The notes under the pieces are model-generated. The model was not told where the DNA came from and did no database searches. It was given only the letters and a program-made list of their open reading frames with translations. A stretch of 64,000 bases of DNA, from assembly GCA_013350335.1 (NCBI GenBank), contig CM023533.1, positions 26,394,869 through 26,458,868 on the forward strand, read 5' to 3'. This DNA is from Chimonanthus salicifolius. Taxonomy: Eukaryota; Streptophyta; Magnoliopsida; Laurales; Calycanthaceae. The translations under genes were made by a program, and so were the position numbers. Shown here in pieces: positions 1-11,550 of this stretch. Numbering within the stretch: the first letter of the stretch is position 1; every line of letters starts with the position of its first letter.

Positions 1-1180
1 GAATAAGAAGACACATTTTGTCTAATCTCATTTAACTTTGAATGTCTCTTTTAAGATGAGCTGACCGGATATCCTACTCAGTTTATTGAAGTCAAGAAAT
101 GTCCCATCAACTAACGCATCCAATGATAAATTTTTGCAATTGGATAGATTAAATGAGTACCATGTTTCATAGAATTGAAATGGTCCAAATACATAAGCAA
201 TTGCTTATCATTTCTCTGATAGACTTGAGATTGAAGTACCAAAACTTCTATGTTCATCTATTTTAACATATTTTTTTTTAAAAAAAAATCCTCATACCAT
301 CATCATTATTAAACCCTCTATTTATTTATTAGGAGTTAATTTTATAAATTTTTATTTTTCACTCGTTCATTCATTTGCATGTACCATTTAAAAAAAAAAA
401 TTTGGAGATGCTAGGTAAGGGTGGAAAAGTAGAGGAAGAAGAAGACAATAATTGGGTGCATGGGTATCCAAATACGTTGGCCGGCTCACTGATGCCTCGG
501 TCGAGACTGTTCTACCTTTTTACTTATCAAATATTAACTTTATCTTCTGTCATTGTTTCAAGAAAACCAACCAAATGACTCTCTCTCTCTCTCTAGTCCT
601 TGTTTGTTTATAGAAGCCCTTGATTCCTCACTGATTCCTCACTCCTACTCATTAAAAATGGCATCAAATCTCAACAGTAACCCCAACTCTCTTATTTAAA
701 TTCTCTGCAATTTCTCTTTACATGGAGAGAAATTGAGTTCACACAACATATATTTTGGAAGGAAATGGGAGAATTTTGTATTTTTATTTGAGGGGACACT
801 GCTTGGGTGTGCACTCATTCTAGCCACCAAATGTTTGCTGTATCTTAGGTTGCTGAAAAGGACTTGATGTTCAAGTGTCTATCATGCATGGGTCTGTATG
901 AAAAGGTTCTGGTTGCTCCAATTGGGGCTTGCCAAATCCCTTGTACAGGAAACTTGGCAATGTTGCTCCGACCTCTCTTCCTCAAAATGGTTTATTGGAA
1001 ATTAATATGTTGTGAATTGGATAATAATAATTATTATTATTATTATTTTAGATGATGAGGATCAGTTGATTTGAAATTTTACGTTTTAAAAAAAAAAAGG
1101 TCTCTAAAATTAGCTGAACAAGTTATTTTGACTAGTTGTTAAGTTTTAATCATGAGTTTAACTTTAGTTCATCCAACATT
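1..1180. other. Intergenic, no gene seen
   Basis: AT-rich sequence with no convincing coding region; the short open frames have no recognisable domain. It holds a CT microsatellite near 577-594 and an ATT microsatellite near 1021-1049. Its right boundary is the start of an old hAT-like element. Confidence 0.6.
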
Positions 1181-2377
1181 CTGACCCGGCCTAACTATAA
1201 GGCAAGTTAGGCATGAGCCTTAGGCTCCATTTAAAATGGGCCCCACTCCTATTTTAATTATATGGTGGACCGAATGGGATTGAAAGACAGAGCATGTAGA
1301 AAAGGGGACAAAACTAAAGCATGTTAGGTCCAGCCTAACTATAAAGCAAGTTAAGCCTGGGCTTTAGGCCTCTATTTGAAAACGGCACCACTCCGACTTT
1401 GATTGCATGGTGGAGTGGATGGGTTTGAGAGACAGAGCATGTGGAAAAAGGGACATGTCTAAGCCTATTTAGCTTAAATGAAAAATGGTAAAACCATTTG
1501 CAATGGGGAGGAAATGCAAAATATTCAATTTTTGAAGGATTTGTCAAGAGGTTTTTTTTTTTCTTTTTTTGAATTATGATAAGATATTTGGTAATAAATA
1601 CTCTACAATTGAAATGAGACTAGTTTTAGTAGAGGTATTCATCGAGAGTTAGGACATAGTTTTAGAAAATACTGACTGATCTCCAATTTTGATCATAGAC
1701 CTAAAGAATCTTTCATCTAATAAGTGGATCAAATATTTCGAAAATTACATATGTTGGCAAAGAGATATAAGGGCTACAAAGCTAGAAAAATTCAGTAATT
1801 TCAAATACTCAAGAGTCAAGAGGGGTCTCTTTTGTTAATAAAATAAGCAATTGATTAAAGTACTTTATACGAGGGGAATGTATTTCAAGGGATTCTCCTA
1901 GCCATTTCTGGCATTGTTAGCATTTTATGTGGGTGTTGATTTGTGAATTTGTAAGAGTGGAATTTTGGATTCTTTTGTGTTTCTTTTGGTTTAAGTTTGT
2001 GCCTATAAAATTTTATTTAACAATATATTTCTTCTTTGCAAATCATGCCGTGACTTTTAATTTAGAGATCTTTGGTGAGTTGGTAGAATAATAGAGGACA
2101 TTTTAACCATTCATCAATTCTTTTATTTTCACAGTGTCATGTTCTATTGTTCTTTAACATTTTAATTTTTCATTAATTTAAAGACTAAATGAATTAACCA
2201 TATTTACAATTATATTTTAGCAAAACATGAATACAAAAATTTAATTAATAATTTTACATCTCAAAAAGTAAGAAAAAATAGATTTTAGATAATTTTATTA
2301 TTATATATAATTAAAATTTTAATTAACCCTATTTAGATTTTTTGCCTTAGGCCTCAACATGTGTCGAGCCGGCCCTG
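1181..2377. mobile_element. Degenerate non-autonomous hAT-like element
   Basis: The segment begins CTGACCCGGC and ends CCGGCCCTG, a weak terminal inverted match (about 7 of 12 positions) built on a shared CCGGC core. It is flanked by CCAACATT (1173-1180) and CCAACATC (2378-2385), an 8-bp target duplication with one mismatch, which is the hAT length. Inside the left end is a diverged tandem duplication (1184-1313 and 1326-1457) containing CCTAACTATAA and GACAGAGCATGT in both copies. No transposase frame survives. The GCCTTAGGCCT stretch near the right end resembles termini common in plant hAT elements; that link is from memory and is an inference. Confidence 0.5.
1184..1457 (+). repeat. Diverged ~140-bp tandem duplication
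   Basis: Two copies, about 1184-1313 and 1326-1457, share CCTAACTATAA, GCAAGTTA, TGGTGGA and GACAGAGCATGT in the same order. They lie at the left end of the hAT-like element and probably duplicated within it. Confidence 0.6.
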
Positions 2378-2449
2378 CCAACATCAGCATGTCTCTAGAT
2401 TGGTTCAAATTGAATATAAATCTAATTTATAGGATAATAATGAGTTGGA

Positions 2450-2638
2450 TAACCCCATGGTGTTGGCCTAGTGGTTGATACACAAGACTTCAATTGAAGT
2501 CTTAGGTTCAATCTCTAGTGACTGCAACAAATGGCCACTCCTAGCACACTTATTTGGTGTATGCGAATTGAAGGGATTTCACACACCCTAGAGGACTAGT
2601 CGGGTGCAACACCTGAAAACCTCCAGACCTAAAAAAAA
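2450..2638 (+). mobile_element. tRNA-derived SINE with perfect 8-bp target duplication
   Basis: A 189-bp element with an internal RNA polymerase III promoter: an A-box-like TGGCCTAGTGG at 2464-2474 and a B-box-like GGTTCAATCTC at 2505-2515, with tRNA-like spacing. It ends in a run of A (2631-2638). Direct repeats GAGTTGGA flank it exactly at 2442-2449 and 2639-2646. Internal promoter, A-tail and target duplication together identify a retroposed SINE in + orientation. The family name is not known to me. Confidence 0.75.
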
Positions 2639-3329
2639 GAGTTGGAAGAGAGGAATGTAGCAAATTGTAATGAGAAGTTTTAATGAAGTGAGAAGGGCAA
2701 AACATTAATTTGCACTCTCATAGATAATATCGCATTTATTTTGAAAATGATGAATAATGACTGAAAAGACCGATCTTAAAATAAAATCACATATTTGAGT
2801 GATAGGACTTTGAAACTTGCACACATTGATTCTATCATTTTACTAAACATAGGAGAATTCAAAACTCCTTCCATTTATTTCAATTTTCTAAAAAAATTGT
2901 CTAAGGCTGAATTTTACATTTCATTTGAACAAAGTGTTTTAAGACCAAGGTGACCAAGCCAGGGTAACTCCATGGGGATTGGGGAGTGACCCTTTTGCGC
3001 TGAGAAGACTTAAATCCAATACCTCTCGCATTTCAGACGGGTTTTTGACCGCCAAACCCACCCACACATGTTCTCGGCCCTTTCATAAGTTTTGCTTAAA
3101 CTTAATAACATGCTGATTGGAATGGAACATTTCGGCTGAAATAGAATGAAGTCCACAGCTAAAACCTTAAACGAGAAATTAATCAAAACAAGGAGACAGT
3201 GGCACGTTTATGGATTAAAACATAGTAATTTCGTGAAAACATTTTAGGATCAAGTATCTATTCAAAAGCAACTTGTTTTAGTGCTTTAGTTATTTGATTT
3301 AAATAGATTAGACTAATTAGAGCTATCTG

Positions 3330-3510
3330 AGCACACCATCGATGTCGAGAGTCTCATATCGGTAGTGAAGGAAGAAATTTGGGGGTTTATTTGAGGTCAA
3401 CCCCTTGTACTATTTTGTGAGGCCTTTTGGTCAGACCCAAGAATAAAACCGCGTGGGTTCGCTTGTGTGCAAAGTTCAAAGCAGACAATATCACACTGAG
3501 TCAAACCCTA
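3330..3510. mobile_element. Possible short LTR (TRIM-like) fragment
   Basis: The segment starts with GAGTCTCATATCGG, resembling the GTCCCACATCGG motif common near the left end of many short plant LTRs, and continues with similar spacing to a GGCCTTTTGG stretch. No second LTR, target duplication or internal region was found. Recognition is by resemblance only. Confidence 0.25.
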
Positions 3511-4525
3511 AGACCTGTGTTCGAGTTGGATCGTTATAAGACTTGTCAGTCAGTGTGTTAAAATTTTGATTTACTGTGATACTCATTACCCAATGCTTTA
3601 GCAAACTTTTTTGAGAAAATCTAAATCTAAACATAAGCAATTTCATTCTTTGGTAGTAAATCCAAGACACGACCCATGTGATATAACAAAATTAGACATT
3701 TTCAGCCATCTAATCTTATAAAATATATTTCATTTCGAGTCGGAAGTGCTTTAAATAAAAGCAAACAACACCTTCATTAATAACTATTTTATTCTAAAAA
3801 TTCTTTTAATTGTGGACGACATCTGTAACATTTTAAAAGAAAAGCAAAAAACAATTCATATTTTAGTGTGGAACTTGATATTTAATTAATTTTTCTTTCC
3901 TTATGGTAAAGGAAAATGCAGATAATTCTAGATTTTAGAATTATCCAAATTTAAATTCGAATTTGGTAATATGAAGTGGATGTGGCTTTGAATTTAATTC
4001 TGACATTATTAAGTAAATGCAAATTTGTATTTTATCTAAACCTAGTCTGAATTCAACCTGTCGATATTTATAATTTAGACTTTAGAGAGCGCAATGGAGT
4101 TGATGGATAAATTAGTTTAATAAATAATTTAAATGATGAAGATAATGAAAAAGAAAATAAAATAATTTAAAATATAGGAGCACAAGTTTGACAAAAGCTG
4201 GAGCTGAAATGCTCAAGTATCTTGATTAACTTAATTGAAAAGAAGATTAGATCTGAATGAAAAAAATACTTTAAATAGATTTACCGCTCCATGCGAGACA
4301 TTTGTATTTTGTACACCCACAGGCTTTACAGTATTTCGCCCAGTAAAGATACTTGTGTCGCAATAAAAATGGGAGTCCTGCCTGATGTGGAGAAAATTCC
4401 ATCTATATCCACTCTATGCTCAGTGAGAGCACTTTTACAAACAGTGCGCCTTATTTGTCGTAAAACGAGTTGATAAATTGTCACTTCATTTTCATCTCGA
4501 GAAGAGAAATGAAAGCTTTTAGCCT

Positions 4526-4534
4526 TTATAAATC
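4526..4534 (+). promoter_or_regulatory. TATA box candidate for DXS
   Basis: TTTATAAAT lies 157-165 bp before the DXS start codon and just upstream of the CT-rich leader. If it is used, transcription would start near 4555-4565, inside or just before the first CT tract. No other TATA-like match sits closer to the start codon. Confidence 0.5.
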
Positions 4535-4550
4535 TCGTTCTCGCCACACC

Positions 4551-4611
4551 TCTCTCTCTCTCTCTCTCTCTCTCTCAACAGAGAGTACAACCTCGTTCTC
4601 ACCAAAATCTT

Positions 4612-4647
<36 letters not shown>
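4551..4647 (+). repeat. Two CT microsatellites in the DXS leader
   Basis: A (TC)13 tract at 4551-4576 and a (TC)16 tract at about 4616-4647 lie between the TATA candidate and the DXS start codon, so they are probably transcribed in the 5' UTR. CT-rich leaders are frequent in plant plastid-protein genes; long pure tracts vary in length between individuals. Confidence 0.8.
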
Positions 4648-4651
<4 letters not shown>

Positions 4652-4690
4652 GAGATTACATCGAAGTTTCTGCTCTAGATTTCATTAGCC

Positions 4691-7600
4691 ATGGCTACCT
4701 TGGGATCATTACTATCAAAAGTCCCAACCTTCTCTTCACTCATGCAACCAACCCACTGTAGAAGACAGGTCTGTGAATGACAAATCCCTCCCCTGTTTTC
4801 CTTTTGCTTCTCTGTTTAGTTTGCATGTAGTTCGATTCAAGGAAGTGTTTTGTACTGATTCTATGTCCTAAAATGCATGTCCTTGATCTTGCCTTGTCAA
4901 GAATTGAAATGGGTTTTCCATCTTTTTCAGTATTGTGTGAGGGCCACGGGAGCCGGTGATGAAGGAACGGTTGTGTTAGGAAAAGAAAGAAATGGTTGGA
5001 GCATTGATTACTCAGGAGAGAAGCCTGCAACTCCCTTGCTAGACACGATCAACTACCCTGTTCATATGAAGAATCTTTCTACAAAGGTGATGCATGAACA
5101 TAGTTGTGATTCTTTTCTTTTCTCTTTGTTTTTTTTTTAACCCTTTTGTTTCTTGCTGGTTTGATGGCTGTTTGGTTTTTTTGGTTTATTGAGTCTGCCC
5201 TGTTCATGCATAAATCGTAATGCATGTTATGTTAATGATGTTTGGTTATTCATGTTGATCAGATATCTTGCTGTATGATAACTATGTTTAGTGAAGTGAT
5301 TGACTGTATAGTTTAAGATAAGTTCAAATAGAGAAGTAGAATTCGAAAAGCTGAGATGGGACTCTGTCTTTGACGAGGATGATGATGATCAGATCGATCA
5401 AATTAGCTTACTGTGTGGGTTTTGGTGGTGATGTTTGGTTATGTTTTGATTAGGGAAATTTGTAAAATCTAGTTTTGATGTGTTGCTCTATTTATTTATT
5501 ATTTAAAAAAATTGTCTTTAGCTTGAATGCATGGTCATGGTCTTGATGGTTTGTTATGCATGTTTGATTAGAATTCAGATGCATTAGCGTTTGGGTTTTG
5601 ATGAGTTGTTTCTGTTGTTTATTCTTCTTTTCTTCTTCATGAATGGTGACGATTATTAATAGAGTTGTTTGTTTTATGTGGCTTCCTCGTGTTTTTTATT
5701 AGGATTTAGAACAGTTGGCTGCAGAGCTTAGAGCAGATATTGTCTATTCTGTATCAAAGACAGGTGGGCATCTGAGTGCAAGCCTAGGAGTGGTGGAGCT
5801 GTCTGTGGCACTGCATCATGTATTCAACACCCCTGAAGATAAGATCATATGGGATGTGGGCCATCAGGTGAGGTCATTTCTCCACCAATTTAACAAAATG
5901 AAAATTCTTTTCTTCCTCATTAAGTTTTCACTCCCCAATATGTTGCCAATACCCCTGCAATGGTGGTTGTCATAGTTGTACTTTTTATTTCAGTATGTGG
6001 TCTTCATCATAGATATTTTTGTTGGGGCAGCAAACGAGTCCCACATTGGTTGTGAAATGGGAGATTTAGGGACTTCTAAAGACTTGGGTCACTCCATTTA
6101 ATGGGCTAGCCTTTTGGGCTGGATACCCAGTCTTGACAATTTTCCTCACCTATCTTATCTCGGCTTTCATATTTAGTTCAGCAAATTATTTGACATGGGC
6201 TTACTGCATCTTTAACAGCCAATAACATGAGTTAAAACTATTACTTCTATGATTGCAACACTGAGCACTATCCAAGCAACCTCGAAAACAAGAAAAAAAA
6301 TTCTCAAAAAAAAAAAAAAAAAGCAGATCAGGTTTGCTTTGCATATCTTTTTGTGGTAATCTCTCAAGAGATATTGCCTTGCATGTCTCATCTGCACAAG
6401 AGAAGAGAATAGTTCCAAGCCATTTTTTCTTTTCTCCAAGTAATTGTTGCAATTTCGTTTTTGTTGTTGCTAGTGGCAACGACAACCATTTTCCCCTTGT
6501 TGCCACCTTATTATCATCAAATCCATTTTGTTTTTGCATTTATTTGAGCTTGGCTCTCAACTCTATATTTCCACTCAATCCTAATGAAAAGTTTTTTTCT
6601 CTATCACTCCACAATCTACATATCCTTCTTAGTACATCAATTGAAATCTTTAATGGCATCCCCTTTCGCCTAGTAACTCTACTTGTAGCCCTTCATTCTT
6701 TGTACTAGGGTTATTACTGATCTTCTAGTCATGTGCTAAATCTTCATGACATTCTTTCATCTTTTCTTCTATTGGAGAAAACTTTCCTCTAATGCATCTA
6801 TTCTATTCTATCTTTCCTGTTACTAATTGTAGCAATGAGTTCTATTGATACTCTGATACACACACTACCAAATAGGCTTTATTTTCAGTAAAGAAAGTAA
6901 TGTGCTTACTTTCAGATTTCATCCCCATCTTCTCATTTTGCCAAAGTCCTGCTGTAGGGACAGAAATAAATTTCTTCTTCCCTGCTTTTCACTCTGATGA
7001 TGACGTTTGGTTTATGACAGTGTACGTAAACTTTCTAATTTATGATTTTTCAGGCATACCCTCATAAGATTTTGACTGGAAGAAGGTCTAAGATGCACAC
7101 AATTAGACAGACTTCAGGACTTTCAGGGTTTCCCAAAAGAGACGAGAGCATTCATGATGCCTTTGGTGCCGGGCACAGTTCTACAAGCATCTCTGCAGGT
7201 CTTGGTATGTTTGTAATCCAGTCCCATCTTTGTACCTCATTTGATTACATGGGGCACTCATATTTGGATGCAACAGAAAGATGTTTCAAAATAATCTTGA
7301 TTCACAACTTGCGGCAATATTCATGGTATCAGTTCATACATCAGATACAGACTGATAAACAATGTAGTGCTTTTATTATCACATCCTGATACACGAAAGA
7401 TGGTATCAGTTCATATCTCAAATGATTGACTATGTAGATTAATTTCCTTCAATGAAAAAAGAATTTATTCCGGTACATGTGGTAATCATTTCCAATATTT
7501 TACTGTATGGATAACACCATTTATGACTGATACTTTAACTGCTGCCTCAAGATTGAAAATCCATCACTTAATTATCATGTAAATAAAATTTTCTTGTCTT

Positions 7601-9946
7601 TTTGCAGGAATGGCAGTCGCTAGAGATCTTCTAGGGAAGAGTAACCATGTCATCTCTGTTATTGGAGATGGAGCTATGACTGCAGGACAAGCATATGAGG
7701 CCCTGAACAATTCTGGATACCTGGATTCCAATTTAATAGTTGTGTTGAATGACAACAAACAAGTGTCTCTACCAACAGCCACACTTGATGGCCCTGCAAC
7801 TCCTGTTGGTGCTCTTAGCAGCGCTCTCTCCAAGCTTCAAGCAAGCACAAAGTTCCGTAAGCTTCGTGAAGCAGCAAAGGTTAGCTAAAGTCATCCAATT
7901 ACTCTCTCTCTTGTTATTTGCGATTCAGTCTCTTGTCTTATTTTGATTTCTAAAGAAGTAAAGATGTTTGAATTGGATTTTTCTTCTATAGAGTATTACC
8001 AAGCAGATTGGCGGGAAGACTCATGAAGTTGCAGCTAAGGTGGACGAATATGCAAGGGGAATGATCAGTGCCTCAGGGTCTTGTCTGTTTGAGGAACTTG
8101 GGTTGTATTATGTTGGTCCTGTAGATGGGCACAATGTTGAAGATCTTGTTACTATATTCGAAAAGGTAAAGTCGATGCCTGCACCAGGGCCTGTCCTAAT
8201 CCATATCGTCACAGAGAAAGGAAAGGGATATCCACCTGCAGAGGCAGCAGCTGATAAAATGCATGGTAAGAATCAATGACTTGCACCTGCACATCTTTTC
8301 ATCACCACTTATCCAAGGAGTAGATTCATCATGCATGACCCATATTCCTTTTTTTTTTTTAACTAGGGGTTGTCAAGTTTGATCCAAAGACTGGCAAACA
8401 ATTCAAATCCAAATCCGCAACGCTTTCATACACCCAGTACTTCGCTGAATCACTAATAAAAGAAGCAGAGGAAGACAGCAAGATTGTAGCAATTCATGCA
8501 GCCATGGGCGGTGGAACAGGGCTTAATTTATTTCATAAGATGTTCCCGGATCGTTGCTTTGATGTGGGGATTGCCGAGCAGCATGCTGTCACATTTGCTG
8601 CTGGTTTAGCAACAGAAGGTCTTAAGCCTTTTTGTGCCATCTACTCTTCATTTCTTCAGCGGGGCTATGATCAGGTGCAATGCTAAACTTCATATTTCAT
8701 ACATATCAAATCCCTTTCTCTTATGCAAGTCTTGGTCTTTATGCTGGACCTTGAATGTAAATCAGATATGTTGTTGATAACTGATGGTTCCAATGAATGA
8801 AGGTGGTACATGATGTGGACCTTCAAAAGCTCCCTGTTCGGTTTGCAATGGATCGGGCTGGTCTGGTTGGAGCAGATGGGCCTACTCACTGTGGTGCATT
8901 TGACATCACTTATATGGCCTGCTTGCCAAACATGGTTGTCATGGCTCCATCTGACGAAGCTGAACTGATGCACATGGTTGCCACTGCTGCAGCTATTGAT
9001 GACAGACCCAGCTGCTTCAGGTTTCCAAGAGGAAATGGCATCGGAGTTGCTCTCCCTTCTAATAACAAAGGCACTCCTATAGAGGTTTGAATCAGTCCCC
9101 CAATATTGTGATTTCAAATAAAAGAGAATGAGAAAATGCTAATCTCTTGTTGATGTTTGAATAGATCGGGAAAGGAAGAATTCTGATGGAAGGCACCAGA
9201 GTTGCCCTTCTTGGATATGGTTCTATAGTCCAGACATGTATTCAAGCTGCCAATACACTGAAATCTCGTGAGATCTATGTAACAGTTGCCGATGGTCGCT
9301 TCTGCAAGCCTCTTGACACAGAGCTCATCAGAAGATTGGCAAAAGAACATGAGATTCTAATTACTGTCGAGGAAGGCTCCATTGGAGGTTTTGGATCTCA
9401 TGTATGCCACTTTCTATGCCTCAACAGTCTTCTAGATGGAAATCTCAAGGTAATTTTCTTCTACGAAAATCATCACAATTCCATTAATACTGTGCTAGGT
9501 TGTATAAAGTGTATGTATTATCTCCTATCTCGATAACTTCAAGTTGAAGTTATCTAGATGGTGATTTGAGGACTCGAACAATCTATGTCTGATGAACCCG
9601 GCACTTATCGACCCCAAACACAACCTACAATTCACAAAGCCATTGCGAAACCCGTAAGATAACAAACTGGATTTCCAACCATTATTTCTATAAGATGGAT
9701 ATTCCTATTCCATCCAATATATAAATCTAAGAGTTCCTCAATTATGTAAAAGATGGATTCTCAGTTCCATGATTCTGATACAACTTTGTACCGCTGCAGT
9801 TGAGAGCAATGGTGCTTCCAGACAGATACATAGAGCACGGATCTCCCCAAGATCAGATTGAAGAAGCAGGGCTTTCTTCAAAGCATGTAGTTGCAACTGT
9901 ACTTTCACTAATGGGGAGGCCCAAAGAAGCTCTTCAATTCAAGTGA
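4691..9946 (+). CDS. DXS2: 1-deoxy-D-xylulose-5-phosphate synthase, type II (DXS2-like), plastid
   Basis: Thiamine-diphosphate-dependent enzyme that condenses pyruvate with glyceraldehyde 3-phosphate to DXP, the first step of the plastid MEP isoprenoid pathway. Ten exons join in one frame: 4691-4768, 4931-5086, 5703-5867, 7054-7204, 7608-7879, 7992-8265, 8367-8674, 8803-9084, 9165-9449 and 9800-9946. All introns are GT-AG, and the protein is 705 residues, normal for plant DXS. The first ~30 residues are rich in Ser, Thr and Arg, as in a plastid transit peptide. [12 protein letters not shown] (GDG at 203-205) and LNDN form the cofactor site; [16 protein letters not shown] (from 484) is the transketolase-type central motif. 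The wording [17 protein letters not shown] and the ending [14 protein letters not shown] match type II rather than housekeeping type I DXS, so induced or specialised isoprenoid production is expected (inference). The start is the first ATG after the leader. The gene is intact. Confidence 0.96.
6020..6150 (+). mobile_element. Possible LTR fragment in DXS intron 3
   Basis: The segment starts TGTTGGGGCAGC and contains AGTCCCACATTGG followed by GACTTGGGTCACTCC and GGGCTAGCC, an order typical of short plant LTRs. It lies in the 1.2-kb third DXS intron and should be spliced out. No partner LTR or clear target duplication was found. Confidence 0.35.
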
Positions 9947-11363
9947 TTCAACTCAATATCATTTAGAAACATAGGCAGCAGAATACATATTTACAATGTA
10001 AATCCAGTCATCTGTTTTCTGTTCTTTTTAAAAAATTATCTTTAAGGTTCTTTTCATGTTAAGGTGAAAATGGGCTTTGGAAGATTTTTAAGAAAAATTA
10101 AAAACTGGAAATGGGTACTTTGTTATTAGAAAGCCGGACTACCCACAACCGATGTCCTTTTGATTTCATAATCCTCAAGTACTACCAAGCAAGGGTAGGG
10201 GTCTGTCGTGTTTGGAGGGATCTAATAGAGGGATTGGTTTGTGATTCTGTAGAATTTTGCTTTGTCCTGTTGTAATGGGTGTAACATGCAAGACAACAAA
10301 TTTTATAATAGAGAATCAATGAATCAAAAGGTTCCATTGATGGGTAGGCATTCTTGCTTGTCCCTTTTGTTTGTTTCCCATTCCAATTTCAGTGCCATCA
10401 TCTTATATCTAAGGGATGTTTGATTTGGTTTGCATCACACTATTTTTAACACTTGGTCAATGTATCTTTATTTTTTACTAAGAATCCAATAAGTAAGACA
10501 AAAGGTACCCAATAGGTAGGTGTCTATAGGCTCCTAATTTCATTATATCATGATCCACAGTCATATTCTTATACATCCTGCATTTGATGAAGGGTAGAGG
10601 GGTAAAAATGAGAATAATCCTCGTTTATCCCATTTGATAACGAATCGGAGGGGCAAAAAAATTTCAAGTTTTTCCTGTCCAGCATATATCTAAAAACCCC
10701 TTTACTGCAAGAGATAAATCACTTTAATTCTTTTTCAAACTAAGTTTTTTCCCTCATATACTTTTTTACAGTAAACCATTGCCAAACAAGAAAAGAGAAA
10801 TTCGTGTTCAAAGAAAACTCCTGTAAAATTTACTTCGTATCCAAATACAGTCTTTATCTCTATCAAGCAAATCCTATCTAGGTGGGCCCATTATGTTGGG
10901 TAAACATTTAGACAATCTTTGATCTGCCAACTAAGTTCTGCTAGGCTGTCCTTTGGCTCCTTGCTGATATGGGGACACAGAAATTCATGTCTTTTCCTTC
11001 CTTTCTTTCATTTTTTTAATTCCATAAGTTATATGAAGTCCAATTAAATTTCCAAGACGTTAAGGAACCAAGCAAATACACTTTTAACAGTATAAACAAG
11101 ACTAGAGTTCACATGGTTTGATACAGAAGTGGTCAAAAGGAGGTTAGCCACTGAAGTCATCTTGCTCTGTATAAAACACTTACTCTCTTATATTTTTAGT
11201 CATATGATAGATGACATATGATGATAATCATAACAGTTATATAATTAGAAAATGAACGGCTGATTTTAAATCTTCATTTGAAGTGAAAGTGTCATGGTTT
11301 TAGCATAAACTTCAATATTTAATTTTGATAATAGATAAAAAAAATTAAGTAGAGTTATTTTAG
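9947..11363. other. DXS 3' flank and intergenic DNA
   Basis: About 300-400 bp after the DXS stop is AT-rich and likely holds its 3' UTR and polyadenylation signals; no single poly(A) signal stands out. Beyond it no gene, RNA gene or clear repeat was seen. Confidence 0.5.
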
Positions 11364-11541
11364 GGTTAATGATCCGTGTACCATGAATTTTCACTGTGGT
11401 GCACTACCTTTTAAAGAAAAATATTATTTTATTCTCTCTTTTTCAAAGAGAGAAGAGAAAAGAAAAGTAATGACAAAATGTTATTTTCCTTTTAAAGGTG
11501 GTGGATATGGTAAAAGCTCATGCTACACGAATCATTACTCC
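11364..11541. mobile_element. 178-bp MULE-type MITE with 9-bp target duplication
   Basis: The left end GGTTAATGATCCGTGTA and the reverse complement of the right end, GGAGTAATGATTCGTGTA, form an inverted repeat that continues imperfectly for about 50 bp to CCTTTTAAAG. Perfect direct repeats TTATTTTAG flank it at 11355-11363 and 11542-11550. Nine-bp duplications with inverted termini are typical of Mutator-like elements. It has no coding capacity. Confidence 0.75.
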
Positions 11542-11550
11542 TTATTTTAG

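Noticed and set aside
2450..2638. Functional tRNA gene
   Set aside because: A- and B-boxes are present, but no cloverleaf forms and the A-tail plus target duplication show a SINE.
4740..5030. Minus-strand open frame of 96 codons over DXS exons 1-2
   Set aside because: Antisense shadow of coding exons; no domain and no splice support.
6201..6539. Minus frame of 112 codons in DXS intron 3
   Set aside because: Poly-Phe and low-complexity translation of a poly(A) stretch; no conserved content.
7042..7389. Plus frame running past DXS exon 4
   Set aside because: Only the part from 7054 to 7204 is exon; the rest reads into the intron beyond a good GT donor.
8683..9117. Minus-strand frame of 144 codons over DXS exon 8
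   Set aside because: Exact antisense of a conserved DXS exon; composition reflects the coding strand.
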